Below are positions 40,905 to 47,552 of a stretch of 64,000 nucleotides of DNA, in pieces. A program made the translations under genes and the position numbers. Numbering within the stretch: position 1 is the first letter of the stretch; every line of letters starts with the position of its first letter. Below the pieces are notes generated by a model that ran no database searches, was not told the DNA's origin, and saw only the letters and a program-made list of their open reading frames with translations. Origin of the DNA: Gemmataceae bacterium (GTDB lineage Bacteria; Planctomycetota; Planctomycetia; Gemmatales; Gemmataceae); NCBI GenBank assembly GCA_901538445.1, contig LR594586.1, positions 1 through 64,000 of the forward strand, written 5' to 3'.

Positions 40905-40955
40905 TCGGCACTCATCTCTGGAGTCGGGACAGGTGCGGTTAAGATATGCACTCGT

Positions 40956-41522
40956 TTACGACCGGCCGAGGATCAGGTCCACAACCCAGCACCCGCGGAC
41001 GTGGGGCCCCGGCCCGCGGCAGTGTTCGAGCACGGCTTCGTTGTCGCACCCCGCGTCTTGCAGCGCGTCGGCGAGAATGGGCATTGCGGAGAAGTCGCGC
41101 GCCTCGTACATCCCGCGTGCGAGCGCGACCGCCGTGGACGTGAGCCACTCAGGGTCTTGCGCGATGGATCGGAACGAGTTGCCGAAGATGTCCCGGAGCA
41201 GAGCGAGTTGGGCCGCCGCTTCGGCCTGCGGACCGGCGTGTTCGGCGTGGCGTTGCCCGAAGCGCATCACCTGCACCGCCACCGCCGCGGCGTTCGGCCG
41301 CGACAGGTTGAACTGGCGAATCTCTTCTTCGGTCGCTGTTCCCTCGCAGAACCGCTCGGTCGCGTCCACGCCGAGAACGAACTTCGCCGCACCGATCTGC
41401 GGCCGCGCCCGGCGGCCGCAAGCCACAATCAGCAGCCGGAACTTCCGGTCGCTCGCCTGATCGCGAAGGAACCAGCACATCTCGGTGGGGTCTGTGCCCG
41501 CGAGCCACTCGGCATCGGACAT
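40956..41522 (-). CDS. Gemmata-type paralogous-family protein, unknown function
   Basis: The 188-residue protein begins with MSDAEWLAGTDPTEMCWFLRDQ followed by SDRKFRLLIVACGR. It contains ALLRDIFGNSFRSIA with a WL...A..LARGMYE stretch, and ends with ILADALQDAGCDNEAVLEHC and the GPGPHVRGCWVVDLIL tail. I recognise this layout as a highly amplified paralogous family in Gemmata and relatives, but not as a protein of known role. Length is short for the family. It ends four bases before the comM fragment start of reading, so they may have shared a transcript. Confidence 0.75.
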   Translation of the reverse strand: MSDAEWLAGTDPTEMCWFLRDQASDRKFRLLIVACGRRARPQIGAAKFVLGVDATERFCEGTATEEEIRQFNLSRPNAAAVAVQVMRFGQRHAEHAGPQAEAAAQLALLRDIFGNSFRSIAQDPEWLTSTAVALARGMYEARDFSAMPILADALQDAGCDNEAVLEHCRGPGPHVRGCWVVDLILGRS

Positions 41523-41525
41523 GCC

Positions 41526-42233
41526 TCACCCCGCCCACAGTTTGCGGTCGAGGGTGCGGTAGCCGATCGCTTCGGCGACGTGGTCCTGGGTGATCGTCTC
41601 GGCCCCCGCAAGGTCGGCGACGGTCCGGGCGACGCGCAGGATGCGGTCGTGCGCCCGGGCCGACAGGCCGAGTGCCTCCATCGCCTCCTTCAGCGTGACC
41701 TGCCCCTCGGCGTCGAGCTTGCAGTGTGTCCGGATCTGCCGCGAGGTCATGCGGCCGTTGAGCCGCCCGGCTCCCTTCCCGAACCGCCGCTCCTGCACCT
41801 CGCGGGCCGTGTACACCTGCTCGCGCATCGCCGCGCTGCCGGTGCCGTCCCCGGCCTTCGACAGGTCCTCGAACGGCACCGGCGGCACCTCGATGTGCAG
41901 GTCGATCCGGTCCAGGAGCGGTCCCGAGATGCGGCCCATGTACTTCTCGACCGAGATCGGGGCGCACTTGCACTGGTGCTTCGGGTCGCCGAGAAAGCCG
42001 CACGGGCACGGGTTCATCGCCGCGACGAGGACGAAGTCTGCCGGGAACGTCGTCGAGTGCGCCGCGCGGCTGATGGTGACCGCACCCTCTTCAAGAGGCT
42101 GGCGCAGCGACTCCAGGCTGCGGCGGTTGAACTCGGGGAGTTCGTCGAGGAACAGCACGCCGTGGTGCGCGAGCGAGATTTCGCCGGGCTGCGGCGTGCT
42201 CCCGCCTCCGACCATCCCGGCCTCGCTCGGTGT
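41526..42233 (-). pseudogene. comM: comM/yifB (Mg chelatase-like AAA ATPase) 3' fragment, split by prophage
   Basis: About 236 codons encode the C-terminal half of ComM: TPSEAGMVGGGS, LAHHGVLFLDELPEF (Walker B), NPCPCGFLGDP..QCKC, ISGPLLDRIDLH, and the RILRVARTIADL-type lid ending in LDRKLWAG. The N-terminal LonA-like domain and Walker A are missing. Upstream of the conserved Thr the frame continues for 73 codons into sequence unrelated to ComM, which belongs to the prophage. ComM is a branch-migration helicase used in natural transformation. The missing 5' part should lie at the far end of the prophage. Confidence 0.88.
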
Positions 42234-42262
42234 TGAGTAGAATAAGGGGAGGTTTTGGTAGC
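42215..42262. other. Prophage left attachment junction (attL) in comM
   Basis: ComM similarity on the left stops within a few bases of 42231-42236, and the recombinase gene starts just to the right. Base composition drops from this point. The exact core cannot be set without attR, which is outside the window; large serine recombinase sites are usually 35-60 bases with a two-base crossover core. Confidence 0.6.
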
Positions 42263-42287
42263 TGGCACTCACGCGGGGTATCCTCCC

Positions 42288-43982
42288 ATGATCCAAGCGT
42301 TCTCGTTCATTCGCTGGTCGCGTCCCGAACAGGGTAAGGGCGATACGCTGCGGCGTCAGAAGAAGGCTTCCGCGAACCTCTGCGAACGCCACGGATGGAA
42401 CCTGACGGAACTTCCCCCGCTTCAAGGACGTTCGGCCTTCCGTGGCAAGCAACGGGCTGTTGGGCCACTGGCTGAGTTCCTCAAGCTCGCGGAAGACGGG
42501 CGGGTTCCAAAGGGTTCGGTGTTGATTGTCGAGAGCTTGGACAGGTTAACACGCGAAGCCGTCCGCACCGCAGTAAAGTTCTTCCTGTCGATCCTAGACG
42601 CGGGAATCGACATCGCAACGACGAACCCGGAACACATCTTCAAGCACGACGCGGAAAACGACATCCAAGACATCATGATTGCGGTTGTCGTCCTCTCGCG
42701 GGGTCACGAAGAAAGCGCGGTGAAGTCGGAACGGGTCGGAGAGGCATGGGCCAAAAAACGAGAACGCGCGAAAACGGAAAAACTCACTGCCACTTGCCCC
42801 GCATGGCTTCGGCTGCGTGAAGATCGAAGCGGGTTCGAGGTGATCGACAAGAACGCCGATACCGTGCGGTTGATCTTCCGGCTTGCGGCAGACGGCTACG
42901 GGGTGTTTCGCATCACGCGGAAGCTCAACGCGGACAAGGTGCCGACACTGGGCAGCAAGAAGAAGAAAGCTCGCCAGTGGTACGAGTCTTACGTCATCCG
43001 CATTTTGAACAACCGGGCGGTTCTGGGTGAGTATCAGCCTTGCACGCGGAACGGAAACAAGAGCGTGCCGCAAGGCGAACCCATCAAGGACTATTACCCG
43101 CCGATCCTGAAGGAAGCCGACTTCGTAGCGGCCCGTCGCGCCATCGATTCGCGGGCGTTGGGCTTCAAACGAACCGGGAAGGACATTCCGAACGTGTTCG
43201 GGAAGCTCATTCGGAATGCCCGCGATGGTTCGGGTTGGCTGTACGTTCCCGCGAAGAAGAAAAGCCCTATCGCACGCCTCGAACCTGTCGGCGGGCGTAA
43301 CGGCACTTCTGCCCCTCTGTCGATGCGGTATCAGGTTCTCGAAGACGCCTTCCTTGTGTTCCTCTCGGAAGTCAGCGTTCAGGATTTGACGGGAACGCCG
43401 AAGGTGAGCAAGGCTGCCGAAATCGAGTGGAAGATTAAAGACCTAACCAAGCGTATCGGTGTCCTCGAAGCCCGGTTGGACACGGACGACGATTTGTCTT
43501 CGCTGCTGGACAAGTTGAAGGGGTGGAAGCTCGAAAAGGCAGAGCTTGAAAGGAAGCTCGAAGCGGAGAACAACCCGACCGATGAAGGGGCGATTCTGCA
43601 CGACGCGAAAGCGGTAATCGCGAAGCTGAAAGAGAACCCCGAACACTACCGCACGAAACTGAAGCAACTTCTTCATCTGCTGATCGAAGAAGCGTGGTTG
43701 CTGGTCTACGAAGCTCGCGCCATCGGGTCACGCCAACGGGAAATGACGGTGCGGTATGCGAAGCTGCAAGTTCACTTCAAAACGGGTGTCGTGCGGTCGA
43801 TCCAGATTTACCCCGAAGCGGTCGTTGGGGCTGATGCCGAAGGGGAACCCGCAACCTTCTTCGACTTGCGGACGTTGCGAGAAGACAAGGACATGATGAA
43901 GACGTTCTCGAAGCCGATCCCGTTGCCGTCTGCCGCTGACGCGATTCCGGCCCCGCCGCAGTACCGGCCGAAAAAGCGGTAG
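42288..43982 (+). CDS. Large serine recombinase (phage integrase)
   Basis: The 564-residue protein starts MIQAFSFIRWSRPEQ, with the likely catalytic serine at residue 11, and has VESLDRLTRE and IATTNPEHIF in the resolvase domain (1-150). A recombinase domain (TCPAWLRLREDRSGFEVI, ITRKLNADKVPTLGSKKK) precedes a beta region without zinc cysteines and a coiled coil (about 370-450). Such enzymes integrate phage DNA unidirectionally at attB. It lies directly inside the comM junction, as expected for an integrase next to attL. An in-frame TTG at 42255 has an AGGGGAGG stretch but poor spacing. Confidence 0.93.
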   Translation: MIQAFSFIRWSRPEQGKGDTLRRQKKASANLCERHGWNLTELPPLQGRSAFRGKQRAVGPLAEFLKLAEDGRVPKGSVLIVESLDRLTREAVRTAVKFFLSILDAGIDIATTNPEHIFKHDAENDIQDIMIAVVVLSRGHEESAVKSERVGEAWAKKRERAKTEKLTATCPAWLRLREDRSGFEVIDKNADTVRLIFRLAADGYGVFRITRKLNADKVPTLGSKKKKARQWYESYVIRILNNRAVLGEYQPCTRNGNKSVPQGEPIKDYYPPILKEADFVAARRAIDSRALGFKRTGKDIPNVFGKLIRNARDGSGWLYVPAKKKSPIARLEPVGGRNGTSAPLSMRYQVLEDAFLVFLSEVSVQDLTGTPKVSKAAEIEWKIKDLTKRIGVLEARLDTDDDLSSLLDKLKGWKLEKAELERKLEAENNPTDEGAILHDAKAVIAKLKENPEHYRTKLKQLLHLLIEEAWLLVYEARAIGSRQREMTVRYAKLQVHFKTGVVRSIQIYPEAVVGADAEGEPATFFDLRTLREDKDMMKTFSKPIPLPSAADAIPAPPQYRPKKR

Positions 43983-44107
43983 GCAGTTCGGGGCTGTAGC
44001 CGACTTCGGGAGAAATCCTTCGGGCAGTTCGAGAGAGTTCCCGGTGCGGTGCTTGTTAGTGGTGCCGTGGGGCATTCTCGCGGCGAACACCAACAAGGGA
44101 TGATGCC

Positions 44108-44338
44108 ATGAAACGCTTTGAAATGTCGATGAGTCTCATGCAGGGCAAGAAGAAGATCGTACTCACGGCTACGCGGATCGGTGACGATAAGTACCGGCTG
44201 TCACTGGATGGCGGGATGGTGCATTACTTCACGCGGGTGGATGCGGGTATCTTCATCTGTGATTTGCTGCCGAGCTTTCTCGAAGGTATCGGCATCCATG
44301 TGGCATGTGAGCATTTTTCCGAGGTTGAAGAGAGTTGA
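44108..44338 (+). CDS. Small prophage protein, unknown
   Basis: The 76-residue protein has a GGGATGATG stretch before its ATG and a beta-rich sequence (KKKIVLTATRIGDDKYRLSLDGGMVHYFTRVD, then CDLLPSFLEGIGIHVACEHF). No signal peptide or known motif is seen. It lies 125 bases after the integrase on the same strand, in DNA of lower GC than the host. Possible control or accessory role only. Confidence 0.6.
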   Translation: MKRFEMSMSLMQGKKKIVLTATRIGDDKYRLSLDGGMVHYFTRVDAGIFICDLLPSFLEGIGIHVACEHFSEVEES

Positions 44339-44399
44339 CAGGGATTTGAAGGGGGCGTCAGTCAATCAGCCCATTACCGGGAGCAAGTGAGACACAGTC

Positions 44400-44597
44400 A
44401 TGGACATGTCGAATGTGAAAGTGGTGGATGGCAAGGCAATCATCGACGGCATTGAGTTCCGTTGCTTCCCAGTTGACAGCAATGCTGATCCAACGAAGTG
44501 CAACCAAGTGACAATCGACGGAAAGGAGTACAACATCATCCGGGAAGAGGAATACCAAAAGTTCCTGAACTCTTCTGATAGCTTGCGAGAACCGTAA
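44400..44597 (+). CDS. Small prophage protein, unknown
   Basis: The 65-residue acidic protein has strands VKVVDGKAIIDGIEFRCFP and VTIDGKEYNIIREEEY. It follows the 76-residue gene on the same strand at 61 bases. There is only a weak ribosome-binding site, and an ATG two codons later could be used. I do not recognise it. Confidence 0.5.
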   Translation: MDMSNVKVVDGKAIIDGIEFRCFPVDSNADPTKCNQVTIDGKEYNIIREEEYQKFLNSSDSLREP

Positions 44598-44603
44598 CCA
44601 AGT

Positions 44604-45080
44604 CTAGTCGCGAAAAGCGGGGCGTTCGTGCTTCTGGGGCAGACTGGCAATTCTGGAATCAAGAAGGGCAAGAAGTTCTTTTGCGTCGGCCTTCAGTTCG
44701 CGGAAGCTCGCGGGGCCGATGCAAAGACAGGCGTAGCATTCCATCAGTTCGGCCCGCGAGCAAAGCCAGTCATTTTGAACGAAGCCCCTGAGCTTTCCGC
44801 ATCCCTGAGCGAAGTTCAACGCTACCGAAGAACTCGAACGTTGGGCTTGATCCCAGAGTGCTTCCCAACGCGGGGTTTCTCGAACGAACCCGTAGAGGGC
44901 TTGCACGTCTTCGGCGAGCTTGACGGCCCGTTGAAAAACGTCATCGGCTTCGAGTGCGTCAACTGATGTTTTTTTGACGGCTGCCCGCACGTCGAAGGGG
45001 TCAAAGTCAGTCATGCCGTATGTATGCAGCAAGTCAGCGATTTCGCGCGAGGTCATCGAGGTAAGCGATTGCGGCATCAT
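44604..45080 (-). CDS. Four-helix-bundle (S23/Avd-like) protein
   Basis: The product (up to 158 residues) is helical, with VFQRAVKLAEDVQALYGFV, SSSSVALNFAQGCGK and RAELMECYACLCIGPASFRELKADAKELLALLDSRIA. These are features of the four-helix-bundle family related to 23S rRNA intervening-sequence proteins and to Avd of diversity-generating retroelements. No reverse transcriptase is present, so a retroelement link is not supported. The first ATG overlaps the next gene upstream by 47 bases; internal starts at 45056 or 45014 reduce or remove the overlap. Confidence 0.6.
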   Translation of the reverse strand: MMPQSLTSMTSREIADLLHTYGMTDFDPFDVRAAVKKTSVDALEADDVFQRAVKLAEDVQALYGFVRETPRWEALWDQAQRSSSSVALNFAQGCGKLRGFVQNDWLCSRAELMECYACLCIGPASFRELKADAKELLALLDSRIASLPQKHERPAFRD

Positions 45081-45246
45081 CGTTTGCTAAATTCTCTCGC
45101 TCTTCGCTTATGGCCGCGACCAATAGCCGTGTCGTTTCATCCGTGATACCAGAGGCTTTCGCGATCTCGGTAATTCGCCTCTCTGCTTCGGCCTTTGGCA
45201 GTGCAAACAGAGGCTTGAACAGGTCTTCTAGGCTGGTAGTAGGCAT
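45034..45246 (-). CDS. Small prophage protein, unknown
   Basis: The 70-residue helical, acidic protein (LEDLFKPLFALPKAEAERRITEIAKASG, then RLLVAAISEERENL) lies just upstream of the four-helix-bundle gene and overlaps its 5' end. It has an AGGGGAAGATATG approach to its start, supporting translation. The function is unknown. Confidence 0.55.
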   Translation of the reverse strand: MPTTSLEDLFKPLFALPKAEAERRITEIAKASGITDETTRLLVAAISEERENLANDDAAIAYLDDLARNR

Positions 45247-45282
45247 ATCTTCCCCTCAGAACTCGAAGCGAAAGGGCGTGAA

Positions 45283-46602
45283 TCAGGCTGCGTGGGCGTA
45301 TGAATGTTCTTCAACCCACCGTTCAATTTCATGTTGACGGGTGCTGAAGACCAAAACGCCTACACTGTGTGCCAGAACAGGAACCAAGTACACATTCAAA
45401 CGCATACTTGTAGTAATCAAGGTGCTTGGTTGTTTTGTTAAGCCGTCGAGAACGTTCACAACCGCTTCTATTAGTTCTTGTGCAGCCTTAAACTTGCACG
45501 CTTTACCTTTGCTCTTGTCGTCGCCAAAAGAATAGGTGTGATCCTGCCAGTTCAGTAGCCCGCAGTGCGAAAGGTAATCACGAACTTGCTTGTAAACTTC
45601 ATGCCGGTAGCGGTGTTGAAAATGCCCCTCATCGCACATGGTGTTCATGAATTCTTCGTGCCGCTTGTACGGGTTGCTTCCGTCCGCGTTCGGTTCGAGG
45701 ATGCAAAGCGTAGTAATGATTTCGGCGAAGCGACGGGCGGTAATGGCGTGGCGTCCGGGTGCGGTTGTTGGCCGATCCTTGAACCAAGCGTCAACCTTTC
45801 GCGCGAGCGTATCGAGGTTCGCAACTTGTTCGTCGGTGAGTGTGCGGGCGTGAAAGCTACCGGCCTTCCTCTTGGTTGCCTTCGGGCTTTGTGGTGAAAC
45901 TGGTGTAGCTGCCGGTGCCGCATACGGGGTGACAGGCAGAGACGCGACGATAGCTTTCAGTTGCTCTACGGTAATAGGTTTCTGGTCAACGTACTTGTCT
46001 TCCGTTGGACACTTCAGAAGATCGCCGCACTTGACGGAAAGAAGCTGCCCGTTTCCTTCGTTGCGTTCGTAAACTTTGCCCTTCACTTCGATGTGTTCAA
46101 TGTCGAGGTCCGCGCCGAGAAGCTGCAAGCGGCGTTGGAACTCCACAATGAGAGCGTTGTATTCGGTGTCGGTGGTTGTCGAGTGCCAGACGTTCCCGCC
46201 CTTGCATTCGCGGGTTTGGACTACAAGCCAGTTGCTTCCGCCGCGTGCGTTAATGGTGCCGTCGAGTAGTGCGAGGAAGTAGTGGCGTAGCCTGTCGAAC
46301 AGCGTTTTAACGTGTGCGGAGTTTCCCTTCGTGTGCGTGTCGAAGTCGAGGTAGACGAGCGTACTTTTCGAGTCGAGGGTAGGCGATACCTTCAGGTTTG
46401 AACCGTGTGCGTAGGCTGCAACCGGCGGCTTGAAGTATGCGGTAAATCGGTGCTGTAGCTTGTTGTACTGCTTAACGTAAGTTGAGTTCTTATACGATCT
46501 GGGGCAGCCGTTCGCAGTCTTGATGCCGTATACCGGCCCAATAAGTCGATCAATCTTCTTTTGAAGTGGTGTTTTTCGGCGGTTGGATGCTACAATACTC
46601 AT
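45283..46602 (-). CDS. Putative phage replication protein, possibly primase-like
   Basis: The 439-residue protein contains VYLDFDTHTKG (near residues 82-92), then GGSNWLVVQTRECKGGNVWHS and LDIEHIEVKG. These resemble, weakly, the hhDhD, GG.H.W-like and acidic third motifs of archaeo-eukaryotic-type primases. The C-terminal half is helical (HARTLTDEQVANLDTLARKVDAWF, FMNTMCDEGHFQHRYRHEVYKQVRDYLSH) and looks winged-helix-like. The AT-rich repeat region just upstream would suit an origin. The primase call is tentative; it could be another replication initiator. Confidence 0.5.
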   Translation of the reverse strand: MSIVASNRRKTPLQKKIDRLIGPVYGIKTANGCPRSYKNSTYVKQYNKLQHRFTAYFKPPVAAYAHGSNLKVSPTLDSKSTLVYLDFDTHTKGNSAHVKTLFDRLRHYFLALLDGTINARGGSNWLVVQTRECKGGNVWHSTTTDTEYNALIVEFQRRLQLLGADLDIEHIEVKGKVYERNEGNGQLLSVKCGDLLKCPTEDKYVDQKPITVEQLKAIVASLPVTPYAAPAATPVSPQSPKATKRKAGSFHARTLTDEQVANLDTLARKVDAWFKDRPTTAPGRHAITARRFAEIITTLCILEPNADGSNPYKRHEEFMNTMCDEGHFQHRYRHEVYKQVRDYLSHCGLLNWQDHTYSFGDDKSKGKACKFKAAQELIEAVVNVLDGLTKQPSTLITTSMRLNVYLVPVLAHSVGVLVFSTRQHEIERWVEEHSYAHAA

Positions 46603-46616
46603 GTTGGTTCTTTCGT

Positions 46617-46658
46617 AGACGGCACGCTACAACCCCGCTAAAGGTAAGCGTGCCGTCT
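46617..46658. other. Perfect 12-base inverted repeat upstream of the replication gene
   Basis: Arms 46617-46628 and 46647-46658 are exact reverse complements with an 18-base spacer, placed 15 bases before the leftward start codon at 46602. The + strand side is followed by CTATTTTAG. It could be an operator or an mRNA hairpin controlling the replication gene. Confidence 0.55.
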
Positions 46659-46659
46659 C

Positions 46660-46868
46660 TATTTTAGTCTCGTCACATATCGAATTGTTCAACACATCAA
46701 CAAAAACGCCCAGATTTGTATAGATTTTCGTTCTTGTTTCCCAAATCGGTTGTGTAGTCTCAATAAGTGGCTTTCAGTCTCAATAAGGAAGCCTTAGCGA
46801 CACGTCTATAAGCACGCAACGCCGCTCTCTCTCGAAGTGCCGGAAGGAATTTTGCGAAACAAGAACGC
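46660..46868. other. AT-rich intergenic region with short repeats, candidate phage origin
   Basis: About 200 bases without a supported gene are AT-rich relative to the window. A direct repeat AGTCTCAATAAG occurs at 46756-46767 and 46776-46787, a 20-base period. A 12-mer occurs as inverted copies at 46729-46740 and 46856-46867. It lies between the late operon end and the putative replication gene, so promoter, operator or origin roles are all possible. Confidence 0.5.
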
Positions 46869-47552
46869 TCAAAGTGCCGTGTAGCTCGCCCGTGCAAGTC
46901 GGCAATTCTGGTCAACCGCCCATTCCTCAACGCAAACGGGAACGCCAAGCCCCATAGCAACCCAGAGAAGCGAGCTTTGATTGCCGCAGTACCTCGAAGC
47001 CCCGGCAATCACGCGGGCTGCGTCGAGAAGGGTAGGCGTTTCGAGGTGCCGAAGCTCGCCGCAATCGTGAAGGAAGGAACTGTGTTCGTCTGGCGTTCCC
47101 AAGAAGACGGCATCGGCCCCGTACTGAGTAACAGCCCCCTTCATCCCGTATCCGCGATAACGCAAAGTGCGATTGAAGACGGTAGCCGCAACCCGTTCGG
47201 GCCGATCTACGCAAAGCCAAGCGTCTTCGGGGTTCCAACGCGGGAGTTCGAGGGCGTCCGTGTGCCAATCGATGATGTTTCGTTTCTCTCTCCGCAGCCT
47301 CGAACGAACCCGGACGTATCGCCACCGATCCAACGCCACGCCTTCCGGCTTCTCCGCGTACCGAACCGCGTGAACGAAGGGTTGCATTTCGAGGAACGGC
47401 CGAACGCGGTCAACCTTCTTGGGGAACCATGCCTCGCGCACTCTGTCAGAAGGCCATAGCACAAGCTCGCCCCCGCCCAAGAGCTTCAAAGCGGGAAGGG
47501 CTGCGAGACAATCGCCCAAGTCGCCCCCATGCGAGACAACATTACCTTGCAA
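46869..47552 (-). CDS. GT9-like glycosyltransferase of the prophage
   Basis: The 227-residue protein has GGDLGDCLAALPALKLLGGGELVLWP at the start, similar to the GxLGDxL..lP.l opening of ADP-heptose:LPS heptosyltransferases (GT9). It ends with ARVIAGASRYCGNQSSLLWVAMGLGVPV, a typical GT-B nucleotide-sugar site. It is short for GT9, so the middle is reduced. The TTG start overlaps the fibre-GT25 gene end by 11 bases, implying joint expression as the last genes of the late operon. It may glycosylate virion or host-surface structures. Confidence 0.68.
   Translation of the reverse strand: MQGNVVSHGGDLGDCLAALPALKLLGGGELVLWPSDRVREAWFPKKVDRVRPFLEMQPFVHAVRYAEKPEGVALDRWRYVRVRSRLRREKRNIIDWHTDALELPRWNPEDAWLCVDRPERVAATVFNRTLRYRGYGMKGAVTQYGADAVFLGTPDEHSSFLHDCGELRHLETPTLLDAARVIAGASRYCGNQSSLLWVAMGLGVPVCVEEWAVDQNCRLARASYTAL

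Noticed and set aside
39606-42236. 876-codon + strand frame over the flavin oxidoreductase, paralogous-family and comM genes
   Set aside because: It spans three recognised minus-strand genes and their gaps, and its translation is Arg/Val-rich without motifs.
42215-42300. tRNA gene as phage integration site
   Set aside because: No cloverleaf is evident; the disrupted sequence is the comM reading frame.
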